Position numbers and translations under genes: made by a program
Notes under the pieces: generated by a model
Database searches by the model: none
Told to the model about the DNA's origin: nothing
The model's input: only the letters and a program-made list of their open reading frames with translations
Assembly: GCF_001922985.1 (NCBI RefSeq)
Contig: NZ_MRUH01000165.1
Coordinates: 62,001 to 126,000 of the forward strand
Source of the DNA: Teredinibacter waterburyi
Lineage (GTDB): Bacteria > Pseudomonadota > Gammaproteobacteria > Pseudomonadales > Cellvibrionaceae
Direction: 5' to 3'
Length of the DNA: 64,000 bases
In this document: in pieces, positions 27,960 to 37,282 of the stretch
Layout of the letters: each line of letters begins with the position of its first letter
Numbering within the stretch: the first letter of the stretch is position 1

Positions 27960-30092
27960 TTAACTCGACGTTACCGAAAGTGCTTGCAACAGCGCCTGCG
28001 CTTTTACTTGCGTTTCCTGCCACTCACTTTCTGGATCACTCATATCAACGATTGCACCGCCAACACCCAGACTCGCTTCGCCATCTTCAACGACCAGCGT
28101 TCGAATAATAATATTAAAATCAGCGCTGCCATTTAGCGCCAAAAAGCCAAGTGCTCCCGAATAGATTCCACGGGCACCACCTTCGAGCTCATCCAAAATT
28201 TCTAAAGTACGACGTTTGGGGGCGCCTGTCATCGAACCACCGGGAAAACAAGCTCGCAAACAATCTAGTGCCGATACATCGCGGCGTAAGCGCCCGCGAA
28301 TAGTACTTACTAACTGGTGTACAGAAGCATAACTCTCCACTGCAAATAACGCTGGAACCTGGACGCTACCCACTTCGCACACCTGTCCTAAATCATTGCG
28401 CAGTAAATCGACAATCATTAAATTTTCAGCGCGATCCTTTTCATTTGCCGCAAGTTCGTGCTGTATCGCCCTGTCCTCCACCGTATCAGTGCAACGCTTG
28501 CGCGTACCTTTAATAGGCTTGGATTCAACCGTGCCGCTTTTATCAATAGTAAGAAAACGCTCTGGGGAGGAACATAGAATATGTAACCCAGAAAATTTTA
28601 AATAGCTGGCATAGGGTGCAGGGTTTAAATGGCGTAGTGTTCGATAAAGCTGTAGAGGTTCGGCATTACTTTTTACCGACATACTATTGGTAAGGCACAC
28701 CTCGTAGGTTTCACCTTGAAGAATCTTTTGTTTGGCCTGTTCGATTAAATCTAAATAAGACGCTTTAGTGTGCCTAAAATGAATCTCGCTGGTATCCCAA
28801 GACTCGTCACCCAAGGGGATTTGATTCGCGCCGGAAGGGATAGAATCGGCCAACACGGTGAGCTGAACTTCCATCGTTTGCAACCAATACTCGGCTCGCG
28901 CCGCTTGCTCGGGCTGCTCCAAACAAACCAAATAAACAACCTGTTCTTCATGATCAAAAACAATCATTCGGTCTGCAAAAATCCAGCTCGCATCAGGAGA
29001 CTTAGAGCAGTATGGCGCTGCAAAACCAGCCGCCGCCTTCATTTCGTAGCCCATGTAGCCAACATAGCCCAAGGTGAAATCAAAAGGCAGTTCATCGGTA
29101 CTAATTTTGGACGCGTCGAGCTGCCCTTGCAGATATTCAAACATGTCGGTTTGAATACGATGCTGTCCTGTGGTTGTTTGTATATCCAATGTTTTTGTTT
29201 CTTGCCGGTAACACAAAGTTTGCGCATGAGGCCCGGTAGCGTCCCCCATATAGGAAAATCGTGACGGGTGTAAGGCGGAGGCAGAGTCCAACCAAAAACT
29301 ATTTTCGGATAATGCGAAAAAGTCGCTAAACACGGCTTCGGCATCAGTAAAAAATGGCAGGCGTCGGTAGGATAATTGCAGGTCTGCCGCAATACCCAGC
29401 GAACTTTCCTGACGTCGGGAACGCGCACCGTCTATTTCATTAGAAATTATTTTTGTAGCAGCGTTTAGCGGCGAGACATTCTGCGGTGAATTTATTGCAG
29501 CGCCCTGCTCTTTTAGCCAGTTTAAAGATAGATCGCGAAAGTTAGCCAACAGCTTGTGGCCATATTCGCTACAAACGGATTCAGGATGAAACTGTACGCC
29601 CCAGAGTGGCTTGCTTTCATGGCGTGCGGCCATCAGTACACCGTCGTCGGTATAGGCGAGACCCTTAAACATTGGCGGTAGCTCACTAACCCATAAAGAG
29701 TGGTAACGAACTACTGCAAAGGGGGAAGGAATATTCTTAAACAGGTCCTCACCGCGATGCTGTATTTTACTAAGCCTACCGTGCATAACCTTGGTAGCGT
29801 AATCAATACGACCGCCATACAGATGACACAAACCTTGGTGACCAAGACATACACCCAATATCGGCAGCGGCGCCTCGCGCAGCACGTCGCTACAAATACC
29901 GAAATCCGCTTCCCTATCGGGGCGGCCGGGGCCTGGAGAAATCACAATATTATCGAAGCCCTGTGCCAGCACCTCTCGCCAGTTGTGGCAGCGGTTATCA
30001 ATAACCAGTGGCGGAACCCGATTAACCTCTGCGATTAACTGGTAAAGGTTATAGGTAAAAGAATCAAAATTGTCGATGAGTAACGTTTTCAA
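27960..30092 (-). CDS. pabAB: Fused aminodeoxychorismate synthase (PabA-PabB)
   Basis: Makes 4-amino-4-deoxychorismate from chorismate and glutamine for folate synthesis, 710 residues. Residues 1-200 are a class I glutamine amidotransferase: DNFDSFTYNL, ISPGPGRP, nucleophile C82 in GVCLGHQG, and FHPES near 174. Residues 240-710 are the chorismate-binding component I. PIKGT with Lys528 marks the PabB type; anthranilate synthase has PIAGT. FPGGSMTGAPKRRTLEI follows. Fusion of the two subunits is usual in actinobacteria, fungi and plants but not in E. coli or Pseudomonas. The start is TTG at 30092, fixed by alignment of MKTLLIDNFDS. An aminodeoxychorismate lyase gene is not adjacent. Confidence 0.92.
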   Translation of the reverse strand: MKTLLIDNFDSFTYNLYQLIAEVNRVPPLVIDNRCHNWREVLAQGFDNIVISPGPGRPDREADFGICSDVLREAPLPILGVCLGHQGLCHLYGGRIDYATKVMHGRLSKIQHRGEDLFKNIPSPFAVVRYHSLWVSELPPMFKGLAYTDDGVLMAARHESKPLWGVQFHPESVCSEYGHKLLANFRDLSLNWLKEQGAAINSPQNVSPLNAATKIISNEIDGARSRRQESSLGIAADLQLSYRRLPFFTDAEAVFSDFFALSENSFWLDSASALHPSRFSYMGDATGPHAQTLCYRQETKTLDIQTTTGQHRIQTDMFEYLQGQLDASKISTDELPFDFTLGYVGYMGYEMKAAAGFAAPYCSKSPDASWIFADRMIVFDHEEQVVYLVCLEQPEQAARAEYWLQTMEVQLTVLADSIPSGANQIPLGDESWDTSEIHFRHTKASYLDLIEQAKQKILQGETYEVCLTNSMSVKSNAEPLQLYRTLRHLNPAPYASYLKFSGLHILCSSPERFLTIDKSGTVESKPIKGTRKRCTDTVEDRAIQHELAANEKDRAENLMIVDLLRNDLGQVCEVGSVQVPALFAVESYASVHQLVSTIRGRLRRDVSALDCLRACFPGGSMTGAPKRRTLEILDELEGGARGIYSGALGFLALNGSADFNIIIRTLVVEDGEASLGVGGAIVDMSDPESEWQETQVKAQALLQALSVTSS

Positions 30093-30465
30093 TAGATGTT
30101 TAACCCGCCTAAAAACTCAAATTTACCTTAACCCAAAAACCCTGCCCCCAAGCCAACCCACTTACAACCAATTATGACTCAGACGTAACACAAGAGCGCA
30201 AGGATACTCCGCTTGTCATTTTGATGGTAGCTTCAGGCGCCGACCAAGCGCTCAAAAACCGCCAGCTCTGCACGACTTACACCGCTATTACACGTTTCAC
30301 AGAAGCAAACATTGGCACTGGTAAAAGCGCTTCAACACTGGTTAAATATGCGCCAACAGTACGCGGGGTAAAAGCTAGTCTTAGCGCGAACACCAGAAAG
30401 CTTACACGTTAGCCAAGAACCCCCAACGCCAACAATAATAAGAAATTTACCCGAGAGATTTACGC
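30093..30465. other. Divergent intergenic region
   Basis: 373 bases between the leftward pabAB and the rightward receiver-membrane gene. A 63-codon frame at 30221-30412 has low-complexity composition and no convincing ribosome binding site, so I do not call it. No clear promoter hexamers, hairpins or RNA gene are visible. Confidence 0.3.
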
Positions 30466-31830
30466 ATGTCCCGAGTGCTTATTGTCGATGACTCCAAAAC
30501 GGCACAGTTTCGTTTAAAAAAGATGCTTGCGCGTTTTGACCTCGATGTCGACACCGCTCTCTCAGCAGAGGAAGCGCTCGGTTACTTAAGTTATCAAATG
30601 CCCTCGGTGATTTTTATGGATCACCACATGGAAGGCATGGATGGTTTAGAAGCGCTAAAAATTATTAAGGCCAACCCAAGCACGGCTATGATTCCCGTCA
30701 TTATGTACACCGCCGAACAGGGCGACGTCTATACCGGCCAAGCACGCGCTCTCGGCGCACTCGACATTCTGTCCAAAGAAGTCATCAAACCCTCTAACTT
30801 AGAGCGCGTTTTATCCAGCTTGGGCATAAAGCCCTTAGGCCGTGAACCAATCGCCGACGTTGCCCCTCCAGAGCCTGAAGACACCTTCACAACGCCCCAG
30901 GTCGCCGCGCCAGCAGACTTTTCCAATGTTGACCGCGACCCACCGCTTTCACAAGTGCGAGCCCAGGTAGCGCGGCTGTTTGAAATGCACATCGCCGATG
31001 TACGTCAACAAATAAGTGAAAATTCGCGTTTTATTATTAGTCGCATTAGTCGTGAAATAGACGAAAAATCGCATCAAGAAGCCACAGTAGGTGACGTTCC
31101 TCTTTCCGTGTTGAACGCTGAAATAGAAGCCGATCAAAAGCGCTCAGCCACTATTTCGGGCGCGCTGTTAATACTTATTTTTATCGCTCTCGGTCTGATT
31201 GGCTACGAGCTTATGAATACCCGCTCAGATTTAAAAAATATGGGCGAAAATGTGATGCTACTTGCCGAAACCAATATTGAAAATCAAGCCTTAGTGGCCA
31301 GCCTTAGCGAAGCCCTGCTTCAAGAGCGAGGTGCTGCCAGCAGCAACATTTCAGAACAACTACTCGACATCCTAAGCTGGGCGCTAGACACAGACTTCCA
31401 GTTCAATTACGGCGAAGCACCGTTAAACGAAACCACTGTTGGTGAACTAAGCAATTTGATCTATCGCCTCGCCGAAGTTGGTTACAGCGGCACCGTGGAA
31501 CTGAACATCCACTTCGGCAACAGCTGCCTACAACTTGACGACTCCGGCAACTGGCAACTGGCAGATGCCGAGCTAACTGCCGACGGCTGTACCATGCAAT
31601 CGGAAATAAACGCCGACATTTCCAGCAACGATTACCTCAGCTTACCCTATTTGAATTTTGAACAAACCGCGACCCCCATTAAAACAGGCCAAATTGAACT
31701 ACAAATTAGATCTAGCGGTTTTGGTTCACCGCGATACAACTACCCTCTTGTCACTCCCTCAGTTACCGCAGTTGAGTGGAACGAGATAGCAACCAAGAAT
31801 AACCGCGTTACCATTAATCTTATTCACTAG
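30466..31830 (+). CDS. Receiver-domain protein with transmembrane helix and periplasmic C-terminal domain
   Basis: 454 residues with an uncommon architecture. Residues 1-120 are an intact receiver: VDDS near 7-10, phosphoacceptor D52 in FMDHHMEG, and the conserved Lys near 103. A proline-rich linker and a helical stretch follow. A single transmembrane segment spans about 229-249 (ISGALLILIFIALGLIGYEL). A short coiled coil and a domain of about 150 residues come after it. By the positive-inside rule the C-terminal domain is periplasmic. It contains FQFNYGEAPLN and GYSGTVELNIHFGN, reminiscent of a degenerate OmpA-like fold, plus two cysteines at 354 and 375 that could form a disulfide. It may carry a phosphorylation signal across the membrane. 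I do not recognise a named family. GAGAG lies upstream of the ATG. Confidence 0.8.
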   Translation: MSRVLIVDDSKTAQFRLKKMLARFDLDVDTALSAEEALGYLSYQMPSVIFMDHHMEGMDGLEALKIIKANPSTAMIPVIMYTAEQGDVYTGQARALGALDILSKEVIKPSNLERVLSSLGIKPLGREPIADVAPPEPEDTFTTPQVAAPADFSNVDRDPPLSQVRAQVARLFEMHIADVRQQISENSRFIISRISREIDEKSHQEATVGDVPLSVLNAEIEADQKRSATISGALLILIFIALGLIGYELMNTRSDLKNMGENVMLLAETNIENQALVASLSEALLQERGAASSNISEQLLDILSWALDTDFQFNYGEAPLNETTVGELSNLIYRLAEVGYSGTVELNIHFGNSCLQLDDSGNWQLADAELTADGCTMQSEINADISSNDYLSLPYLNFEQTATPIKTGQIELQIRSSGFGSPRYNYPLVTPSVTAVEWNEIATKNNRVTINLIH

Positions 31831-32230
31831 TGGCTGCTCTCTAGTCGGCAACGCAAATGAACATCACTGCCCCTTGCCTCGGGGCAGTAAAGACATAAGA
31901 CCGTCAGTAAGCTTTATAGATGGATATTCGGCTGTACTCGGCCAGCCCCAGCACCTCGAAATAGCGCAACATTTACACCGTAAAAGCACGAAAATAGGCC
32001 TCCAATACCTCATTAGTATCAAAGCAATGATTATTGCCATCCTTGTATACATTAACGCATAACATTTTTGCCGCCACAGCTTTGTCATTCGACGCCAATT
32101 CTCGAGAAAAAATGGCACAATTTTCGTTACGCGCCTGTAAACTCAGCTAAACTTGACCAGCAGCAGAAGCGTAATCCGTTTCTTTATTTAATTCATATCC
32201 GCCTGATGCGGATTCTTCAAAGTTGAGCAA
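31831..32230. other. Intergenic region with one strong hairpin
   Basis: 400 bases between two rightward signalling genes. Its main structure is the hairpin at 31866-31888. Short frames on both strands (84 codons leftward at 31864-32118, 62 codons rightward at 31874-32062) overlap each other and look accidental: odd composition, no ribosome binding site. Confidence 0.35.
31866..31888 (+). terminator. GC-rich hairpin after the receiver-membrane gene
   Basis: ACTGCCCC and GGGGCAGT form a perfect 8-bp stem around TTGCCTC, 36 bases past the stop codon. No T-run follows on either strand. It probably protects or ends the transcript, but it is not a classical intrinsic terminator. Confidence 0.45.
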
Positions 32231-34726
32231 ATGAGCGAAATACTAGTAGTTTGCCCCAACCAGACTGAATGCGCGTCGATAGTCGCCGAGCTGGAAAAAT
32301 GCAACCTCTACAATATTAGGGTTACCCATTCTGCAACTTCAGCCCTTGCCGCTATTCGAGAGCGGCCGCCATCACTACTGATCTGCACCCTAGAGCTTGA
32401 CGATTTGGATGGCTGGCGGCTCGCTCGTATGGTGCGCTGTGGCGCACTAAACTGTAAAGACGACACACCTATTTTGATCTTCACAGAAAAATGGTGTCAG
32501 CATATTACCGAAATTACCGCACGCGAATACGGTGTCAATCGAGTTCTGCCCTCAAGTGAGATAGAAACCCTCGGCCACGAAGCGAAAAAATGCCTGAGCG
32601 GCGATTGGAAGATCTATGTAAAACCACGCCTACTTGTAATTGAAGACGGTGCCGATACCGCCGATTTAGTGTCGCGTGTGCTCGACCGACAATTTCAAAT
32701 CGACATCGCCAAAGATGGTGAAACGGGAATTCAGCTGTGGCGCGAACGCAGCTATAGTCTGGTCCTTTTGGATTACATGTTGCCGAACATATCGGGCAAA
32801 GAGATTTTAAAAATAATTGTAGCCGACAAGCCAGAACAGCCGGTGGTTATGATGACAGCACACGCCTCTACAGAACTTGCCGAACAATTAATGCTATTGG
32901 GCGCTAGCGATTTTCTGGCCAAGCCCTTCCGTACCGAACAATTGCGAAAAGTGTGCGATCTCGCCACACGCCGTGAGGACTTCCGTTTAAGCAGCCACCA
33001 GTTCACCGAAAAAGTGAATTCATTAGAGGCAAGCGAACGCGAATACCGCCGCATCTCTATGGTCCACCAACAACTACTGCATAATTTACAAACAGTTGTA
33101 ATGGAACTAGATGAAAACCTAAATCTCACTTTTTTAAATTATTCATGGCAAGTATTAACCGGCTACGACCTTGACGAGTCGCTCGGCCAGCCCCTGATGA
33201 AATTCTTAGCGGACGAATGCAAAGCCGACAAATCTGAAATCGAAGTTAAATTGCACGATGTGCTCAGCAAGCGCAAATCTGAATGTGAAATTGAACTCTG
33301 CTTGCTCGATAAAACCGGCCATAGAATTTGGGCGCAAATGAAAATCCGCCGCTCGGCACACCAAAATCAAACCACGCTAACCATCTGTCTAGATAATATT
33401 ACCAAGCGGAAACAAGCCCAAGAACAGCTCGAATATCTTGCTATGCACGACTCGCTAACAGGCTTGTTTAATCGGCACTATTTTGAAGAATCGTTAAAAC
33501 ATACCTATGCCGACTCAGTGCGGACTGATCGCCAGCACGGATTAATTTATATAGATCTCGACTATTTCAAGGTGATTAACGATACTTTTGGCCACCACGA
33601 AGGCGATGAAGTATTACGCCAGATTTCCACCTTACTGAACTCTAGAGTTCGATCCTCAGACCTGCTCAGCCGACTCGGTGGCGATGAATATGCACTTCTG
33701 GTACATGATGTAAGTGAATCTGGCTTGAAAGAAATCGCCGTTGAGTTTCAAGGTTTAGTAAACGACTTTACCTATCAGATTAATGGTCAGCGCCTCAAAC
33801 TAGGCTGCAGTATTGGCCTAAGTATGGTCGACGGCAAAGCATCAAATGCTGAAGACTATTTAATGCAAGCGGACATCGCTTTATATGTCGCCAAAGGCCG
33901 TGGGCGAAATTTGATTCATCGCTATAACCCAAACGACAGTGAAAGCGAAGATCTACGCACTCGGGTTAACTGGGCGCAGCGAGTTAGAGAGGCGGTGGCC
34001 GACGACCGTATTATTTTGCAATACCAGCCCATTTTTGACGTTGCCAAGAGCTCTATTGCCTACCACGAAGCTCTGGTACGTATGATTGGTGAAGATGGCG
34101 AGATGATTTATCCCAGTAGCTTTATTCCACCTATGGAAAGTACCGGCGAAATGCATTTTTTAGATCGCTGGATCGTCAAGCTCGCAATTCGCTCACTAAG
34201 TGAAATAGAGAATTTGGAGCATATCGCGATAAATTTATCGGCGCAGGCGTTTAACGATGAATCCCTCGTGCCAATAATCGTTGAGGCACTTAACGAATGG
34301 AAAGTTGACCCGGCCTGTATTACTTTCGAACTCACCGAAAGTGCTAGCCTACTAAACCTCAATGCCACCAAAAAAATTGTCGAGAACTTACATACCATTG
34401 GCTGTAGCTTTGCAATCGATGACTTTGGATCCGGTTTTAGTAGCTTTGCCTACCTAAAAGAACTGCCAGCAGATTACATCAAGCTAGACGGCTCGTTTAT
34501 TCGTCATCTCCATGAAGATGAAGTCGATAAAGTCTTAGCTAAGTCGCTTATTCAAGTTGTTCAGGCTATGGGTAAAAAAGCAGTCGCCGAATTTGTAGAA
34601 AACGAAGCGATATTTAATATCTTGCAAGAGTTTGGTGTCGATTATGTACAGGGCTACCATATAGGTCGCCCTGTATCAGCCGGAGAAATAAAGCCTCGCC
34701 AACCTGGCTATGCAAAACGCCTTTAA
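32231..34726 (+). CDS. Receiver-receiver-PAS-GGDEF-EAL signalling protein
   Basis: Soluble c-di-GMP enzyme of 831 residues. The first 130 residues resemble a receiver but lack the acidic pocket (VVCPN), the phosphoacceptor (ICTLELDD, Thr in place of Asp) and the Lys. They are a pseudo-receiver. A second receiver (about 135-255) is intact with D181 in LLDYMLPN and KP near 232. A PAS domain covers about 275-395. The GGDEF domain has GGDEY at 483-487 with an RxxD inhibitory site just before. The EAL domain has EAL at 613-615 and keeps ITFELTESA, IDDFGSGFSSFAYLK and VQGYHIGRP, so phosphodiesterase activity is likely. Whether the GGDEY form is catalytic or only binds GTP is open. Confidence 0.88.
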   Translation: MSEILVVCPNQTECASIVAELEKCNLYNIRVTHSATSALAAIRERPPSLLICTLELDDLDGWRLARMVRCGALNCKDDTPILIFTEKWCQHITEITAREYGVNRVLPSSEIETLGHEAKKCLSGDWKIYVKPRLLVIEDGADTADLVSRVLDRQFQIDIAKDGETGIQLWRERSYSLVLLDYMLPNISGKEILKIIVADKPEQPVVMMTAHASTELAEQLMLLGASDFLAKPFRTEQLRKVCDLATRREDFRLSSHQFTEKVNSLEASEREYRRISMVHQQLLHNLQTVVMELDENLNLTFLNYSWQVLTGYDLDESLGQPLMKFLADECKADKSEIEVKLHDVLSKRKSECEIELCLLDKTGHRIWAQMKIRRSAHQNQTTLTICLDNITKRKQAQEQLEYLAMHDSLTGLFNRHYFEESLKHTYADSVRTDRQHGLIYIDLDYFKVINDTFGHHEGDEVLRQISTLLNSRVRSSDLLSRLGGDEYALLVHDVSESGLKEIAVEFQGLVNDFTYQINGQRLKLGCSIGLSMVDGKASNAEDYLMQADIALYVAKGRGRNLIHRYNPNDSESEDLRTRVNWAQRVREAVADDRIILQYQPIFDVAKSSIAYHEALVRMIGEDGEMIYPSSFIPPMESTGEMHFLDRWIVKLAIRSLSEIENLEHIAINLSAQAFNDESLVPIIVEALNEWKVDPACITFELTESASLLNLNATKKIVENLHTIGCSFAIDDFGSGFSSFAYLKELPADYIKLDGSFIRHLHEDEVDKVLAKSLIQVVQAMGKKAVAEFVENEAIFNILQEFGVDYVQGYHIGRPVSAGEIKPRQPGYAKRL

Positions 34727-34740
34727 ATTCTAGCTTTGTG

Positions 34741-35523
34741 CTAAGCCGCTGGGAAAAGTGGGTGCCCTTGAATATGGTGCCCACCGTCGACATCTATTAC
34801 CGCACCTGAAATTTTCGCCGCTTTTTCCGACCCCAAATACGCCACCATCTGAGCTACGTCTGCAGGCTGTGCAGTTCCTAACGGTTGAAACTGATTTAGA
34901 TATTGATACAAACCAGCGACCTGCTCCGCAGATAAACCTAAGTCGGCAGCAGCAGAAGAAAAAGTAAACCCAGGGTTTACCGTATTTAAACGGATGCCAT
35001 CAACAGCCCAGTCTGCCGCTAAGGCTTCCGTCAACTTTACTAGCGCCGCTTTGTACATCGCATATAAAGGCATACCGTTAACGTATCGCTTGGTAATAGA
35101 CGATCCAATATTGACAATTGCACCACTGTTTTTTGCTAAATACGGATGAGCGTACTTACACAGCTTAATTACACTCGTTAAGTTCGCCAACACCGCAAAA
35201 TCAATATCGGCATCATCACTTTGCAACAGAGGCGCATTAATACAATTCGCTAACGCATTGTTGACTAATATATCGATATCGCCAAACGTCGACACCGTCG
35301 CCGCAATTAAAGCTTCCGCGGCTTTGGGGTTGGTCATGTCATATGCTAATCCGATAATCTCCCCAGCTGTTTTTTCCTGTAACCCTGCAGCCGCTGCGTC
35401 CGCGTTGACTTGGGATCGACTCGTCACCACAACCTTAAAACCGTCCGTGGCAAGTTGCTCCGCAATACCATAGCCAATACCTTTACTTGCGCCGGTAACT
35501 ACTGCAATTTTTTTACTGCTCAT
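34741..35523 (-). CDS. Short-chain dehydrogenase/reductase
   Basis: NAD(P)-dependent oxidoreductase, 260 residues, classical SDR. The cofactor motif TGASKGIGYG is near 10-19, NNAL near 87-90, and the catalytic Ser in GSSIT near 138-142. The YxxxK motif is YAMYKAALVK near 154-163. A basic residue after the second strand (SRSQ) suggests NADP(H). It is the last gene of the ThDP/citrate-synthase-like cluster, 93 bases after the previous stop, with AGGAT before its ATG. By context it probably reduces the keto product of that pathway. It is convergent with the GGDEF-EAL gene, 14 bases away. Confidence 0.85.
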   Translation of the reverse strand: MSSKKIAVVTGASKGIGYGIAEQLATDGFKVVVTSRSQVNADAAAAGLQEKTAGEIIGLAYDMTNPKAAEALIAATVSTFGDIDILVNNALANCINAPLLQSDDADIDFAVLANLTSVIKLCKYAHPYLAKNSGAIVNIGSSITKRYVNGMPLYAMYKAALVKLTEALAADWAVDGIRLNTVNPGFTFSSAAADLGLSAEQVAGLYQYLNQFQPLGTAQPADVAQMVAYLGSEKAAKISGAVIDVDGGHHIQGHPLFPAA

Positions 35524-35616
35524 TTTTATATCCTAAAATAATTTTTCTGTATTCAATCAATGTAGATTGATCGACTTAGATTAAAATTTCAATTTTAAAT
35601 AGTTAACGCTTTTCCG

Positions 35617-36462
35617 CTAAATTAATGTTCTAACTGACGGGCCGATATAGCTAATATCGTCGCACCTGAGCGGCAAAAAATCGTGCGCGGGGCGGTCGGC
35701 GTACTCAACATAGCAGGCGGTTACACCACTAAACACCATTACCGAGTAGATACGATAAACTTCCTCTGGTGTAAATCCTTGATCGGAAAGGAACGCGGAC
35801 ATATAGCCGTTTATATTCATGCTCTCGCCGTAATCGTGCACGAGTACTTGTTCAATCTCATAGGCGAGGCAAAGGTGCTCCCCTTTGTCGAACCCTAACT
35901 CTTGAGTAACACTTTCCATCGTGGTTAAGCGCTCGTCGCCTTTAGCAAGCGGACGAGCAAAGCCAACAATATCGACTTTACCGCGGTTAGCCTTAACCTC
36001 ACGATCGATAATATCCCGCGCGCTGTCACCCGACCGTTGCAGTGCTCTCGCGGTTTGAATAAAGGTTAGCCCTGCGACTAATGTTTTTTGACCGTATGCG
36101 CGCGAATCTGCTGCCAAAGTTCCGGCAACCGTTGCCGCCGTAACCGACGTTTGCGCCTCGCCTGCTAATGCGCCAATATGGTTACACCATATCCGCGGGT
36201 CTGGCCAACTTAAACAGCCATAAATCGCTTCGATCCAATCCGCCAAGGGCTTAGAAACAAGTTTCCCCGTCGCATTTAACACCACGATTTGCATAAAGGT
36301 TTTTTTGCCTACTAGATCCTCTAGCATGGAAAAACCATGATTATAAACGCCTTTTCCGGGAATCCATCCGCCCTGTCGGCTGCGGATACGACCGCGTTTT
36401 TTTTCCAATCCTTCAATTGCGTCAGGATCACTTCGGGTTGTGTTATCAGTCTTCAATAACAT
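35617..36462 (-). CDS. Citrate-synthase-fold protein 1 with altered active site
   Basis: About 281 residues, related to citryl-CoA lyase and the citrate-synthase-like domain of ATP-citrate lyase. WCNHIGALAGEAQTSVTAA near 92-110 and the C-terminal CDDISYIGPSVR are family-like. By eye the catalytic positions differ. The GxGH block reads GFARPLAKGDER near 167-178 (His to Arg). The NVD block reads NIN (Asp to Asn218). The earlier GPxHG block reads RAYGQ (His to Tyr). I start at ATG 36462, with AGGA eight bases before; an in-frame GTG at 36468 lies too close to that site. It overlaps the upstream gene by 17 bases. The reaction is unknown to me. Confidence 0.75.
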   Translation of the reverse strand: MLLKTDNTTRSDPDAIEGLEKKRGRIRSRQGGWIPGKGVYNHGFSMLEDLVGKKTFMQIVVLNATGKLVSKPLADWIEAIYGCLSWPDPRIWCNHIGALAGEAQTSVTAATVAGTLAADSRAYGQKTLVAGLTFIQTARALQRSGDSARDIIDREVKANRGKVDIVGFARPLAKGDERLTTMESVTQELGFDKGEHLCLAYEIEQVLVHDYGESMNINGYMSAFLSDQGFTPEEVYRIYSVMVFSGVTACYVEYADRPAHDFLPLRCDDISYIGPSVRTLI

Positions 36463-37282
36463 AATCACTATCCTTTACAAATGGCATGGCGGTCATAGGT
36501 TTATTTGAATACTCCAAGCCGTGCGCCAATATTCCGGGCGCGCCCATAAGCTGATAAAAGCCTGCACCTACACGCGGTTGAAAACCTAAATCCGACAAAA
36601 CTGCGGCAGCAACACCCGTGCGTAGAATACCCAAACCTTCGCCTTGCAAACCTTCTGACAAATCCAAACTCCAGCGTAGCGTCGGCAATTCTAGCTCGGT
36701 GCTTTCAAGTAGATTTTCGGCCAACTGCAACGCTTCGATATCAATCCCAAAGTAAGCTTGCCCGAACCCTGGAATAAGAGTTTTATCAACAGTTGACGGC
36801 TTATGGCCTAGACTAAATTCTTGTAAATAAGTGAGGGACGGACGTCGACAATGCTTGCGTACAAAGCGCATCGCAACTTCAACTTCTCCACCACCATAAC
36901 GATCGCCCCCTAACAGGATTAAACCGATCGGTAAAATATGACTCGCGTCTGTTTTACCAACTCCGGCATTCATAGCGGCTCGAGTCGCGGGGTGGCGAGG
37001 ACCTGGGTTAATAAATGCGATTAATAGCTTTTCTAATAGTGAGGATTCGTCTTTACTTGGTAGTTCACCTCGAAATAGCAAATACAGCACATCTGTAAAA
37101 CTACGTTTTTGTATTAGCTCCGAAAGTTCATAACCGTGACACAGGTGCGACTGGGCGATGTAAGGGTTGTCGGTACTCGGCTGTTCGCGCCATATTTTTG
37201 TTGTTATGGTTTCCGCAAAAACTTCATCGCGCCGTTCTACAGTACGTGCCGTAGTTACATCTAAATTGATTACAGAGGTCAT
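36446..37282 (-). CDS. Citrate-synthase-fold protein 2 with altered active site
   Basis: 278 residues, a second and distinct member of the citrate synthase/citryl-CoA lyase superfamily. IWREQPSTDNPYIAQSHLCHGY opens the fold. HPATRAAMNAGVGKTDASH near 97-115 leads to GGDRYGGGEVEVAM near 125-138, where the catalytic His of GPxHGGA is Tyr129. The GFGH motif reads GFGQ (Gln175). The NVD region reads RTGVAAAV. PRVGAGFYQLMGAPGILAHGLE near 240-260 is the usual C-terminal helix pair. The start overlaps the stop of the ThDP gene by ATGA, so translation is coupled. Together with protein 1 it may form a heteromer in which neither chain has a standard site. Confidence 0.75.
   Translation of the reverse strand: MTSVINLDVTTARTVERRDEVFAETITTKIWREQPSTDNPYIAQSHLCHGYELSELIQKRSFTDVLYLLFRGELPSKDESSLLEKLLIAFINPGPRHPATRAAMNAGVGKTDASHILPIGLILLGGDRYGGGEVEVAMRFVRKHCRRPSLTYLQEFSLGHKPSTVDKTLIPGFGQAYFGIDIEALQLAENLLESTELELPTLRWSLDLSEGLQGEGLGILRTGVAAAVLSDLGFQPRVGAGFYQLMGAPGILAHGLEYSNKPMTAMPFVKDSDYVIED

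Noticed and set aside
31864-32118. Short frames on both strands in the 31.8-32.2 kb gap
   Set aside because: They overlap each other, have unusual composition and no translation signals; the hairpin explains the visible structure.
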